From Athripsodes cinereus (taxonomy: Eukaryota > Arthropoda > Insecta > Trichoptera > Leptoceridae), in NCBI GenBank assembly GCA_947579605.1, contig OX388314.1, positions 24,004,000 through 24,067,999 on the forward strand: a stretch of 64,000 bases of DNA, in the 5' to 3' direction. Positions 1-10,854 of this stretch are shown piece by piece. The notes beneath the pieces were generated by a model. It was given only the letters and a program-made list of their open reading frames with translations. It did not search any database and was not told where the DNA came from. The translations under genes were made by a program, and so were the position numbers. The number at the start of each line of letters is the position of its first letter. The stretch's first letter is position 1.

Positions 1-66
1 CGATTTATCAAGAACTCAATACGTATATATAACAAAAAATTTCATGTGCCACCCAAAAGGCGGTCG

Positions 67-205
67 TGAGATCCCGGAAACACAATACGTCTTTCACTCT
101 TTTCTGTAAGTTTTCGATCATCCTGTAGATATGTCGTCAGGTATTCAAAAACCATTACGTATAAAGCATTTAAAACAATTCCGTAATGATGAAGTCTTTT
201 TTATT
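67..205 (+). repeat. Family A repeat, 5' fragment
   Basis: Diverged copy of the 5' half of the local family A unit. The block CACTCTTTTCTGTAAGTTTT followed by a TCCTGTA...GGTATTC stretch matches the same part of the copies near 31580 and (inverted) 22724. The conserved 3' block is missing, so this copy is truncated. Not coding. Confidence 0.6.
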
Positions 206-484
206 TATCTATTTAATCATATAAACGGCTAATGCCTTTTACATAAAATCATACATTACATAAAAAAAGTAAAAATCACAAATTTCTCATTCAAAGTATT
301 CTGCAAATAAGCTGCAAAAAAATAACATCACAATAATTCATCTACTTAATTATCTCATTTCTCCTGCACAGTATCAGTTAAAAATCTTCTATACAATTCA
401 CGTAGGTGAACTGTATAGAAGTTTGTTTTGAATGTTTTTTTGCACAAAATAGAGAGAAATGTACCTATGTTAATTACATGCAAT

Positions 485-545
485 AGTTTGTCCACTGGCT
501 ACCCCATTTATGGGATATGCCCTAATGGTGTAGCTGGATGGTCAA
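485..545 (+). repeat. Family A repeat, 3' fragment
   Basis: Carries the family A 3' block in the form GGCTACCCCATTTATGGGAT followed by a variant of the usual ATGCCGTGATGGT end. It may be the 3' part of the copy that starts at 67, split by about 280 bases of other sequence. Confidence 0.6.
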
Positions 546-587
546 ATAGTTCACTGGTTAACTTACTTGTAGGAGATAGCATGATAC

Positions 588-718
588 AGTAGTTGGAAGA
601 GATTGCGCTTTTGCGATAAATTCGCTCTTTGTATATTGATCGTATATTTGTATCTGACTTGAATGTTTACCTTTTATGCAATTGTTTGTAATCAATGTAC
701 AGTAAAGAATAAATAAAT
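588..718 (+). repeat. LINE-J 3' end (non-LTR retrotransposon tail)
   Basis: Reads TTGGAAGAGATTGCGC, then a GCGATAAATTCGCTC hairpin-like block, then ATGTACAGTAAAGAATAAAT and a short A/T tail. The same order recurs near 27125 and 55280 (plus) and near 23485 and 58960 (minus). The AATAAA plus tail suggests retroposed, 5'-truncated LINE 3' ends. This arrangement is common in Lepidoptera as I recall it; the clade (Jockey/CR1 group) is inferred. Confidence 0.65.
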
Positions 719-1261
719 AGTATAGGCAGATAAAACATTTAGTACCTATTCCAGTCTGCGACATCACTCGCTCTAAATCAATTCGTTATCCTTCTCAACA
801 AGTAAGTACAATATATGGTGGGATTGGTAATTCACATACATTCATAATTATGTATGCATAAATTGTCAATCGATTTGGTTTACTTATATCATTATCAGTA
901 CTTAAGGTTAACTCATAAAGACCGCTGATGCGTCAAACGCCCAGGTATGTATGATATAATCACTCGATGACTAATGGAAAACTGTACCTTTAACTAATGT
1001 TGTATTATAATATTATCAAATTTAATAATAATGCACAGGCAAATACATTGATTACCTGTGATTATTATTGACTGGTTTGTTAAGTATAGAGTTTACGGAT
1101 GTAAGAAAAAACGTGTATATTACTCATTTTTCTCAAGAACTCGAATACCTAGAAAACCCAAATGCATACATACGATATTTTTTCAAAAGGCGAATCTATG
1201 ATTGTAATAAATTTAAACTTATTCTCTCTCACAAAGACACAATAGCAATATGTTGCTTGTA

Positions 1262-1345
1262 GCAAGAAGGTAATGAGAGGATTCGAACTACAGGTACAGA
1301 TCCCTCAATCGAAAGTCCAAGACTCTGCTATTATATCAAGCTACC
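1262..1345 (-). repeat. tRNA-like sequence, probable degenerate SINE head
   Basis: On the minus strand a box-B-like GTTCGAATCC lies downstream of GGTAGCTTGATATAATAGCA, which resembles a box A, with a D/anticodon-like spacing between. The T-arm does not pair well, so this is not a functional tRNA. A degenerate tRNA-derived SINE head or tRNA pseudogene is the best reading. Confidence 0.35.
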
Positions 1346-3344
1346 AAATACTTTAATTGTAATGTATATTTTACTATTTACTGTGTCGGTGTTTAGCTAG
1401 TAGAATTCCATAACGATATTAATAAAACAAATGTTTTATTCTACTACCTATATGACTTATTCTCGAGAGAGACGCCTTCCGTCTTGTTAGCACATTGTCA
1501 GATTGACATTGCTAGACACAGTAGAATAAATTACATTTATGCTTTATTAATTTCGTATATTTTACTATTATTTGATTAAATTGTCAGTTACTTACAAGGA
1601 GTAAAAAATAAAAGAAAATTACACATAAACGGATATCTATGTAAAATATCATATTCCCTTAATTCTACATATTACATAATATTATAAGAGAATAGATGTT
1701 TCTATAAATTTATAAAATGATAAAATACTTCTAAATTATAGATTTATTTGCTCAGAATTTGATGATCCAATTTCGATAGACTTCAAATGAGTAATAATGT
1801 GGAGATGAACGAATGGCCGTAGATGTTCATAAAATTCTCTCATTACCATAAATATTTAATATTTAATGCACTGCTCTTAGCAATTCTCCAAGTTTGGTTG
1901 TGGAACGGGGTAGTTTGTGGGGTGCCAAAAATAAGGGTGTTTCATCCCTTAGGAGGGTAAATCTAATTTCCTTTTCGGAGGGAGAGTCGATGATGTTTTG
2001 TCGCAATATCACAACGGTTCTGAAGAATATACAGATATGTACCTAGTGTAGTAAACTCAATAAATTGATGGAGAAAAAGACACCCGTATGACATTGACAT
2101 ATTGGGCGTGTTTACAAGAAACGCAACTTGAATGCGATTAAGAAACAGACTTTACAAACGTTATTCACATTGAATTAAATGGTTTTTGAGTGAATGAAGA
2201 ATATACATTTAACATTTTATTTTCACAGATGTGAAAAGCATTGTTATCATACTTGTTTGCAGAGATGTATTTTGTTGACGACTCTATATCGATATTAAAT
2301 GTTTCTTTTATAGAAATATAGATTATCTTTCTAAAGGCCATTCTCTCCATCATGACTGATCAAGGCAATAAAGATTTAAGAATCAAATGATCACTCAAGT
2401 ATTACATGAAAAGTGATCATATCTAATTATCCTTTCTCAAAGAAAACGTTCTGATGGCACACAGAACGCAGTGTGGTTCATTAATTTATCGAAAATCTCG
2501 CAGAATCCGTCATTAATAAATATGTCTTATTACGTGGCGAAAATTAAGATAACTTAAAAACAAAAATAAAATAGTTCATATTCTTTTTTTTTTTTTAATA
2601 CATAAAGAAATAAATATTTTATCAAACAAAGCAACAGATAGGTAAATTGTAAAACTTATGAGAATCAAAAGGGTTAAGTTTAAATATTTGTATCAGGAGT
2701 ATATATTCTAAAAGGGGTGTCTCGTATGTCGTGTGGTATTTAAACTATCACTAGTACATACCCATTAGTGATACTATGCTAATTAAATAAATACTACTAA
2801 CTATGAATGACTGGATTATATGCAAATGCAAATTTGCATGTTATGCATATATGTTTTATTGTTAAAGAATATTAGCTCTTCAGTTATTAAAGAATATTTT
2901 CACGACCCCAAAAATTGATTTTTGCCGCTCTAGAGATTTACCCGGATTACCCCGTGCTCTTCTAGATGCATATTTTAAACATTTATGATGCATATTTCAG
3001 TGTTTTCATGTTGCATATAATTTGATTTCTACTCATAATTATAGTAGGTACTTACTTACAAGCAAAATATTACGTGTGACGAATGAGGGGAGATAAGTAC
3101 GAATGAGAGTAATCCTGTAGTAGAGTATAGATTATGTTATGTTAATAGTACATACATTTATGCAAATCGCTAATGAATTTACTCCAAACTGCCTGCTTAA
3201 AGCAGTACTTAGCAATGAGGGTATTATATATTATTAGGTATATCCGAGAACATAATATTTAGGACAAAAGCTCGTATAATTAATTTGTTCAAAGCACTTT
3301 TTAATCCCAGTAGAATCTGAGCAAGGTTTAAGACTATAAAAAGA
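1346..3344. other. AT-rich intergenic sequence, nothing recognised
   Basis: No coding region, TIR or RNA gene recognised. ORFs here are short and lack any domain I know. It contains a poly(T) run near 2586 and the short POU-like palindrome at 2820. Confidence 0.5.
2820..2839. promoter_or_regulatory. Overlapping ATGCAAAT octamers in a palindrome
   Basis: The 20-base stretch contains ATGCAAAT twice, partly overlapping, and its reverse complement ATTTGCAT once. ATGCAAAT is the classical POU/Oct octamer. Whether it binds anything here is unknown; an AT-rich background can produce such words by chance. Confidence 0.2.
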
Positions 3345-3480
3345 TCATCAACATCATCCCATCACACCGCTTCCCTTACGGGGTAGGTAGAAAAGATCGA
3401 ACTACACTTACTCCTGCCCTTGCAAACGCTTCTTGCTTTCATCACATTCATGCTATTCCTTAAGCTCTATCTTGTTTGAT
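3345..3480. repeat. Family D repeat
   Basis: Contains CGCTTCCCTTACGGGGTAGG followed by AGAAAAGATCG and ACTTACTCCTGCC. The same order recurs at 40545-40690 (GCTTCCCTTTCGGGGTAAGC...ACTTACTCCTACC). Probably a LINE-derived dispersed repeat on the minus strand; the family is not identified. Confidence 0.5.
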
Positions 3481-4321
3481 TATTGTTTTCAGCACTTTTC
3501 CATCCTTCAAAATCTAACCATTTAATCTTCAGATGTCAACACCTTTTCCTCAGCCATAAATAATCAAAACAGAAAAAAAATAAAGATAAATGGAATCAGC
3601 TCTTAAATTTCTTAAAACGAATGGTAAAAAATTAACTTGTTTTTTCAACTACACGGAGAATGAAATTGATTTCTGAATACTTGAGACAATAGTTATATCT
3701 GCAGGTTATCCCATTTGAGAGAAATGTCCGAAAGAGATAGATAGAACTAGAGATAATCCAAAAATGTCACATGAACAAATACCAAATAAAAATAATGTAA
3801 AACACGTCATGTAATATTATCATGTCATTGAAGACCGATGGAGGTTGGTAATTAGGGATCCAGTGAGGGAAGCGAAGCGTAATGTGATGAGATCTTTACG
3901 TCCCAATGGACGACTTAATTTAATTACAAATCACTCCTTGTCGTGTAGTCCCTAAATAAAACAAGACTCCTCAGATTATAATTTGTGATTCATGATACGT
4001 CGTATTTAAACAGCTATTTGAACAAACTTACATATATAAATGTGTATTGAAGCAGTGAAACGATGGATCACCGATCACACTAAAAAAATATATATTTGTG
4101 AAAGAAAAAGCCTTTGTTTCACATTTATGCAGGGAATCGGTTACAAAAAAATCATATTCCAATAAATTTAAGGTGAATTTATGGCTAAATTCAGACATCT
4201 CACACAGTCGTAAATAGGTTTAAAAATACGATTTGTAAAAAAAAAGTATAAAAAGGCATCGATCTTGAAATCTTGTTTTTTATGGTAGGTACGGAAAGGA
4301 CGACCTGCAAGTTCATAAAAT
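3481..4321. other. AT-rich intergenic sequence, nothing recognised
   Basis: Only short chance ORFs and A/T runs. No repeat shared with the rest of the window was recognised. Confidence 0.5.
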
Positions 4322-4385
4322 AAAGTTATTCCCCCGACTACCCCGCTTGTGGGCGATGCCGTGATGATATATAAGTAGCTAGTTA
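4322..4385 (+). repeat. Family A repeat, 3' fragment
   Basis: Has GACTACCCCGCTTGTGGGCG followed by ATGCCGTGATGATAT, the family A 3' block. The 5' part is absent. Confidence 0.6.
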
Positions 4386-4427
4386 AAAATAGAAAAAATA
4401 GATTTCATTTAACCTAATAGCTACATT

Positions 4428-4510
4428 TTGTTTTTTTTTATTAATTTATTCATTCTTACTATAATTGATTAAAAATAATTGCAAAAAGAAATACAATCAA
4501 TCTACATCGT
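4428..4510 (-). repeat. LINE-J 3' end fragment
   Basis: Starts with poly(T), then TTAATTTATTCATTCTTACT and ends near ATACAATCAATCTACATCG. This is the reverse-strand form of the LINE-J tail seen at 23485-23612 and 58960-59090. Confidence 0.5.
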
Positions 4511-4984
4511 CTCTTATGTCAACAAATGCTTGTGTTGTGTGGAACTACAGTGATATAGGGGGGTGATCAGCAATGTTCTAACATCTCATTTGTATTTCAA
4601 ATTAATATTAGAAACAAAATAATATGCTTACAATTAAAAACTAAAGCATCGACATGTATATCTTGCATAATATTCAAGTTTGTTATGTAGGCACTGTATC
4701 CATTCGTGGATGATTTAGTGGAAATAATGTTCTAGATGTCTGTTAAGTGTCAAACCACTTAGACATAAGCACAATCCAATGTGAAGCTTCACAATAACCA
4801 CAAGGGAATGCAATGTCTGGTATCTGAAACTATTGGAAAACATAACATAATTATACCTAGTATAAAGCCAGTACCAGTTATATAAATATTATTATCTGAG
4901 CTCTCAGTCACATTATGCAAAATGAAAACATAATATTGTCTAAACCAATCGCAAACAGACATCTTGATTAGAGAACCATGTTTA

Positions 4985-5181
4985 TTATACAATATAACAT
5001 TGTGGAAAAACCAATTTGAAGATGTGGAAAGGCGTCCCAACATCACGTGTAAGAAGACATTTAAATTCTTCAAGTTGGCGATGAGTTTTGTCACCCATTC
5101 TGAATATGTTAATTTTTTGTCGGCACTGAGAGGACGGCATGCATGTTTGTTACACGCAGTTAGTCTGCTGGCTATACTATA
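4985..5181 (+). repeat. Family A repeat, partial
   Basis: Shows GTGTAAGAAGACATTTAAAT, GCGATGAGTTTTGTCACCCA, TTCTGAATATGTT, GCACTGAGAGGACGGCATGC and GTTAGTCTGCTGGCTATAC in family A order. A 137-codon ORF on the opposite strand (4789-5202) runs across it; it shows no known domain and I treat it as chance. Confidence 0.6.
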
Positions 5182-5347
5182 AAGTAAAGAGTAAGAGGAC
5201 ATGAATGGTTGTACTTAGTTCCATGAAAGATTTTGTCGGGGGGAACACTTCAGGCGAACCCTTCCTTTGAAAGAACTTGTATGAAGGGTATGGATGACAT
5301 AGGAACTGACATTCCTGCAACATCCATGGGTGAGGGAGAGTGCAATC

Positions 5348-5412
5348 CTTAATCTGCTGGTTACCCCATTTGAGGGATAAATCGTGATGGTATAGATGAT
5401 AGATAGACAATA
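5348..5412 (+). repeat. Family A repeat, 3' end with GATA-type tail
   Basis: TCTGCTGGTTACCCCATTTG, then ATCGTGATGGTATAGATGAT and AGATAGAC. This copy shows the tail clearly: after GATGGTATAGAT the sequence runs into a short GATAGA microsatellite. The sequence just upstream (5216-5345) does not match the family A 5' half. Confidence 0.6.
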
Positions 5413-5448
5413 TTACCATAGGTATACATCATTTTACATAACAATAGT

Positions 5449-5661
5449 ATTTAACATTTTTAAATTTAGGTAATAAAAAATAAAAAATGAAACACTGTAT
5501 AACTTTCACTAATTAATATTGCTTAGAAGCTTTTCGAACATACGTCCATCCTCAGTAATAAATATCTTATAACTTCTTAGTTATTAGTTTTTAGTTAGTT
5601 TTAAGCAATATATTAATTAGTGAAAGTAATACAGTGTTTCATTTTTTACTTTTTATTACCT
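5449..5661. repeat. Inverted-repeat element related to the 8803-9030 palindrome
   Basis: Two arms of about 55-60 bases (about 5466-5523 and 5603-5661) are reverse complements with few differences, sharing ACACTGT, ACTTTCACTAATTAAT and TTGCTT, around a spacer of about 80 bases. On the minus strand the left side reads CTGAGGA (5555-5549), a single T, a 4-bp hairpin, then GAAA. This is the same hammerhead-like arrangement as in 8803-9030. A third copy of the outer edge (ATTACCTAAATTTAAAAATG) lies at about 5867. Best guess: joined ends of a Penelope-like retroelement; unproven. Confidence 0.55.
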
Positions 5662-5670
5662 ACTACTACT

Positions 5671-5822
5671 ACTACACCATCACGGTATATCCCACAAGTG
5701 GGGTAGCCAGTAGACCAACTGCATGCAAGAAACATGCAAACTGTCCTCTTCGTGCCAATATAAAATCGAGACATTCAGGATGGGTGGCAAACCTCATCGC
5801 TGAATTTAAGATGTACAAAATG
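5671..5822 (-). repeat. Family A repeat, 3' half, with CTA-type tail
   Basis: ACTACTACTACACCATCACG, then CCCACAAGTGGGGTAGCCAG, CATGCAAACTGTCCTCTTCG and ATTCAGGATGGGTGGCAAAC. The tail on the minus strand is a TAG microsatellite. The 5' half of the unit is missing and is replaced directly by a tRNA-SINE head at 5826. Confidence 0.7.
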
Positions 5823-5825
5823 TCA

Positions 5826-5866
5826 GTTCGTCGGTAGCCTGGAGGTAGAGTCTCGGCCTTCAGAAC
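5826..5866 (+). repeat. tRNA-derived SINE, head only
   Basis: GTTCGTCGGTAGCCTGGAGG followed by TAGAGTCTCGGCCTTCAGAA matches the 5' head of the SINE copies at 19692, 25947 and 50086. The copy stops before box B. It abuts the truncated family A copy head to head. Confidence 0.6.
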
Positions 5867-6589
5867 ATTACCTAAATTTAAAAATGAGCTTTCATAGTGT
5901 TTCCTCTTTAAAAAATAGAAAAGTTAACATTTTTAATTCGATGTGCATAATGCAAGAATGAGTGTTGCATTTATTCATTTGTACAAAGTGGACTTTTTCT
6001 CTCGTTTCTTTCAAAGTGAAGGGCAGAATATCTCATACTGAAATGTTATGTATAACAGCATTATGATGAGAGATTACGTCTTTCTTATGCACGGTTATAC
6101 ACGTTTCAAATAAATAAATAAATTACCACGAGACATTCTGCCTGTAATACCAATACAAGGTAGGTACTCTATGTAATGTATGACCCAATGTATTATGAGT
6201 CGCGTGACATAAACATAAATATTATGAATATTTTCAGACATTTTAAATGACATAATAAATCAAATGTTTTGACGTTTGAGGGTTGAAGAGTTAAAAATAG
6301 TTTTATGTTGAGAGTTTTTGATCAAAGTGCTTCAATATAATGAAAGTTTTATACATATTTCATAGATTTACATTCATGTACCTACACTAAAATAAATTTA
6401 CTAATTCAATCTCGATAGGAAAAAAAATACCTAGAAATAAATGGTATATACATCTTTTATTATGTCATAAAAATTGAAGAGAAAATATTCAGGAACTATC
6501 AAGTTATAAGCAAAAAAAAAAAAACATAAAACGATTTTGCCAAAATTGTGGTTTAATGCCTTTGTCCTGAGCACAGTCGATATAATGGC

Positions 6590-6739
6590 TTACAATCCAT
6601 TGGATTGGTCTGCAACGAGTTTGGATTTACTTTTACACTCCTCCCTATTCTCAACCAGTTTCTTCAGCTCTACGTATGAGCCACAGTTCATGTCCCTATT
6701 CAGTTGGTCCATATAAGCGTCTCTCGGTTGGCCTCTGCC
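6590..6739 (-). pseudogene. LINE-2 reverse transcriptase C-terminal fragment
   Basis: On the minus strand this encodes GRGQPRDAYMDQLNRDMNCG, then SYVELKKLVENREE, ending in DQSNGL and a stop. It is the same sequence as at 9100-9342. The R-G-R-P-R-D...W/C pattern just before the stop is typical of the region downstream of the RT domain in many non-LTR retrotransposons. The copy is 5'-truncated and keeps about 50 codons. Confidence 0.7.
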
Positions 6740-7079
6740 AATAAATGATAATGATAGTTTTTGGACTTAGATGCGAAACTACTGTAGTTTGAATTGAACG
6801 CAGTTGGTCACCTCCAATTTCATGAAACAAGTAATTTTCGGATAATTTTTTAACAGCGATTACAATAAAACCTCCCATAATCATTAACAAAACAATAAAA
6901 ACAGTAAAATTCTTTTTTAAATACCTACTTTCATATTTGACTAGATTTTTGACAGATCTTTAAGAAAATTATTTCTTGAACATTGTATTTTCATTGCTAC
7001 AATATACAAATTTAAGGTTATTTAGTAATTTAAGTAGTAGATACATATGTTAGGATCATACACAGCGGTTGCCCTGCAT

Positions 7080-7438
7080 AACTCACAATAGCTGGTTTCT
7101 GCACTGTTTTGGTTTGCGACCGCGATTTCCTAAATTCCCCTTATCCCTTATTCCCCCGTTTCTGGAGCGCTGATATATTTTCTTGTTTTTGCCATGGCCT
7201 ACTGCATGTTCATGTTCTTTTATTTTAGGATTTTGTTTTAAAATTGTTATGGTAAGCGAACTTGATTAACTCATTTCATGTTTTTTTGTCCTTCTTATAC
7301 ATTTGTAAATACACCAATATACTTGTAATATCCGCAAACTTCATTGGTGAAATATTGATGTAATATAATAGTTTGTAATATTATGTGTCAAATGACTGTA
7401 TGTTTTGCTTGGTTAATAAATAAAATTAAAAAAAAAAT
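7080..7438 (+). repeat. Probable retroposed 3' UTR ending in a poly(A) tract
   Basis: A relatively GC-richer start is followed by T-rich sequence, then GGTTAATAAATAAAATT and a run of ten A residues (7428-7437). An AATAAA signal close to an A run is the signature of a retroposed mRNA or LINE 3' end. No coding remnant or second copy was recognised, so the source is unknown. Confidence 0.35.
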
Positions 7439-7748
7439 ACACTTATGATTATATTTTCACCTTCTGAAAATGATTTTCCACGAGTTTCAGGAAGGTGTTA
7501 CACAATATATCACGGCACAATGATGTTGCTTATATTAATAGCTGCTTTATGGTGTCATAATATTATAACACATACATAGTTCATGATTAATATCGTCAAC
7601 TTATCATCATTCTCTTAATAAATGCGATACGGAAGTAACTGAACATCATGTACCTACATATATTGTACATGCCTACCCTTAGAGAGTTAGAGGGAGGTGG
7701 ATTATCTACTCTGGGGAGGAAAATAATATCACAGTGTACTATATTGTA

Positions 7749-8224
7749 AAGGAATATTCACACTTGTTCACTTTCAAAGTGATTTGGCAATGTTTTCCAA
7801 TAAACCTACAACAACGTTTGATAAGTATGTTTTAGTATAAAGTGAGTTTAGATCAATTAAAGTAAACAGGACATTACCACCCGACATAATTTTGATGGAA
7901 GCTCCTTTCACTAAAACGACCATAAACAAGTTTTATCCTATTGTTTGTCTTATTCTCTATGAATTAGTATTGAATAAACAAAATGATCATGCTGTCAAGA
8001 ATTATATTAGTCTGTTATAATTTTTAATAAGTGTTATTTTTTTATTCACATAATTATTTTTTCATGAAAATACGTCAAACTTCATACAACATGACAGCGA
8101 GTGTTGACATGGAAGTGAATGCATAGGATGAGCAAGTGTGAATAGATGTGTTCACTTTCGATGAACAGTTTTGGCCCTGACATTCTGGATGATCATCCAA
8201 AGTGAAGCAATGTGAATGCTACTT
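7749..8224. mobile_element. MITE with imperfect TIRs and TA flanks
   Basis: The left end AAGGAATATTCACACTTGTT and the right end (reverse complement AAGTAGCATTCACATTGCTT) match over about 35 bases including a TTCACTTT block. TA lies outside both ends (7747-7748 and 8225-8226). The 476-bp interior has no transposase. A Tc1/mariner-type non-autonomous element is the simplest reading; the superfamily is not certain. Confidence 0.5.
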
Positions 8225-8317
8225 TATACCTCCATACAGTAGTAGTAGTGGTGGCTGTTTCTGCTATAAATATCGCTCTTTTATCTCGTATAGTATGGAT
8301 AATAATGTAAGTAAGAT

Positions 8318-8357
8318 AAAAATAATAATAATAATCGTGTGTGTGTGTGTGTGTGTG
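8318..8357. repeat. Microsatellites AAT and GT
   Basis: An (AAT)n run is followed immediately by about ten GT units (8337-8357). Confidence 0.9.
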
Positions 8358-8802
8358 AAGAAGAAATATTAGAGGGGACAGTAGGTAGTGTGGGAGAATG
8401 AGACAAATAAGAAGTATTTTTTACTTACGGTTTAAGATTCTGGGGATGATATAATAATATCTGATAATAATACGTGATGAGATGATTTTGTGATAGATAA
8501 TATATTATTATCTTGATTTAATGTATTATTGTATTTGTTATTGATATGTTTATTATATTAAATATATTGGTTACTTAATTAAATTATGTTTATTTCTTTG
8601 TTGTGGTATTATTTTAATGTATTTTTTGTATTTTTCCATTATATAGTCAAAGATTCCACTGTCTCAGAACAGATTATATTTAACGAGACAGTGTTATTTG
8701 TTTACTGCATTTTGTACTTATATATTGTTGTTATTATGAACAAAAAAAATCCCGAAAATACCCGACTACAGATTCTTGAAATATGTTCTACATTTTTTTA
8801 TC

Positions 8803-9030
8803 GATTTTTTGATAATAAACAATATAAATATAATTAAAAAACACTATTACTTTCACAAATTATATTATGAGTTATAAGTACTTTTCGGACATCCGTCCAT
8901 CATCAGTAACAACTTAGAAGTTGTTACTGATGATGGACGGAAGTCCGAAAAGTACTTATAACTCTTTATATAATTTGTGAAAGTAATAGTGTTTTTTAAT
9001 TATATTTATATTGTTTATTATCAAAAAATC
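8803..9030. repeat. 228-bp near-perfect palindrome with two hammerhead-like motifs
   Basis: Position p pairs with 17833 minus p: arms 8803-8915 and 8918-9030 are reverse complements with about three mismatches and a 2-base centre. Each arm contains, reading outward, CTGATGA, one T, GGAC-GGAA/T-GTCC, GAAA, AGTACTT, A, TAAC. On the plus strand CTGATGA is 8927-8933 and GAAA is 8947-8950; GTTA (8923-8926) can pair with TAAC (8959-8962). This resembles a minimal hammerhead ribozyme with a very short stem III, a known feature of Penelope-like retroelements, except for the extra T (8934). The shared TTTGTGAAAGTAATA...GTGTTT edge links it to 5449-5661. Confidence 0.75.
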
Positions 9031-9099
9031 AATATAACTTCCACAGTGTTTGCTCTTCAAAAGTAGAAAAGTTATTTTTTTATCGTTCATCTCAAAAGA

Positions 9100-9342
9100 A
9101 TCAGCCAACAACGAGCTAACTGGATTGGCCACAACATCAGGCACCCAGGACTGCTCATCGCAATCGCAGAGGGTAGGACCGAAGGCACAAATGGCAGAGG
9201 TCGACCGAGAGACGCTTATATGGACCAACTGAAGAGGGACATGAACTGTGGCTCATACGGAGAGCTGAAGGGACTGGCTGAGAATAGGGAGGAATGGAGA
9301 AAAAAGTTAAAACTCGTTGTAGACCAATCCAATGGATTGTAA
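9100..9342 (+). pseudogene. LINE-2 reverse transcriptase C-terminal fragment
   Basis: The frame that includes codon 9112-9114 reads RANWIGHNIRHPGLLIAIAE, then GRTEGTNGRGRPRDAYMDQL, KRDMNCGSYGELKGLAENRE and EWRK, ending DQSNGL and TAA (9340-9342). The W-I-G-H...R-G-R-P-R-D...W-R pattern is the C-terminal extension found in RTE/Jockey-type non-LTR elements. About 80 codons are open and the copy is 5'-truncated; a related fragment lies inverted at 6590-6739. It begins about 70 bases beyond the palindrome. Confidence 0.75.
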
Positions 9343-10854
9343 CTCATTATATCAAGTAAAACTTTAAAAAATCACTTTCAATACTCTACTCAATAAATAG
9401 AAGAATCTTTTCAGTTCAAAATTATTTGATAATTACATTTTGCACGTCTACTTTCATCAGGTATACATACCTCATTGATTAATTACGTATGACATTGTCT
9501 TATGAACTATATAGATATCTGTGATAAAAACGGATGTTTTCTATTAAATATAAAAAGCAAACAAGAATCCAGAGATTAAATTAAATTATTTCACATAGTA
9601 ATAAAAATAAGAAAATCAATAAGTGCAAATTAGAAACATTGAATGCAGTAAAAAAAGCAAGACTATTTCAACCATGCCAGAATGTTTATAATGGACACTT
9701 GTTCGGTATTATGAAGAAGAAAAAACTATGACGTTGCCAAAAATTGGATTACAAAGCAAGTACTGCCGTATGCACGGTGAATTTATTAGCAAAATCACTA
9801 AAATGAACCCTCCAAACTGGCACTAAAACAGGGAGGGTGCTAGTTATAGTTTCGCCGTCGCCCAGGGAGAGATATTGCCTCGGTACATTCCAAACCATTG
9901 CGTGCCAATGCATCAATATAACTCGTACAAGTAAGACGCCCCTTCGGAATATTTTATGACTAACAGATTAGACCCATTTCATATCCCTGACTGGCTTGGT
10001 GATATTGGTTTCAGTGAACATTCAAACATTGGAAGTGGGTCAAATAGGGAATTTGTTTACCGGGATCAAATTGAATATATGTAATAAACTTATCTACTAA
10101 ATGAGATACTGAAATAAATCGATAATAAGCCAGGCTTTACCTTTTATTTAATTTATTTATTTATTTAATTTTATAAAGTTATAATTATACCTTAAAAATA
10201 ACTTATAACAAACATAAATTTTAGTCTAACTTACTTAATAAACTTACAACAATACACTCGCTCAGTCGCCTTCCATTCCCAACATTCATACATTACATTC
10301 ATACAGGGTGTCACGTTTGCTTACAAAAAATGAACTACTTACATATAAACACATAAACGAGGCAATTGAGATTAATGACAACTGGAAGAACTGAAAATAC
10401 GTTAATTTAATGATAAAGATGTATTGCTACCATCTTGAAAGCATTAGCACATTTTATTTATTATTAAAATTAGAAGAACCTGTAATGGCAAACAATAAAA
10501 AATGTATGATTGAGAAACGAGAAAGGAATGGTAGTCTTAGTTGTGGATATGATCATTTTGCGTTCTTTTATACTACATTTATCCAAACACAGATATAAAA
10601 TAATATATTTACATACATTTCCAGTGTAATCTTCTTTTTAATTCGTTTTAGGTCCCCCCGACGTTGAAGATCAATATAAAGTATGAATCACTGTCATGGG
10701 CAGTTTAGGAAAGTTTTACAACAAATCATCCTACTAGTCATATATATTCAACACCCCCTAGTGTAAAACATATTTTAAATCTAAATATTGTCTTGTTTAA
10801 TCAATAAATTCTTTTAATTTTTGTTGACACGTAGAAGACAGAAAGCAAGTTTAT
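9343..10854. other. AT-rich intergenic sequence, nothing firm
   Basis: Short ORFs only. Around 10140-10260 a T-rich stretch with repeated TTATTTATTTATTTAATT resembles the reverse strand of a LINE tail, but no diagnostic block is present. Confidence 0.4.

Noticed and set aside
1262..1345. Functional tRNA gene on the minus strand
   Set aside because: Box B is good but the T-arm does not pair, so it was downgraded to a tRNA-like SINE head.
4789..5202. 137-codon ORF on the minus strand
   Set aside because: It overlaps a family A repeat on the other strand, has no known domain, and other family A copies do not keep the frame.
8803..9030. Assembly artefact explanation for the palindrome
   Set aside because: The arms differ at about three positions and a related, more diverged inverted repeat exists at 5449-5661, so a simple fold-back artefact is less likely, though not excluded.
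10291..10330. TE end at ACAGGGTGTCACG
   Set aside because: No inverted partner or target duplication found.
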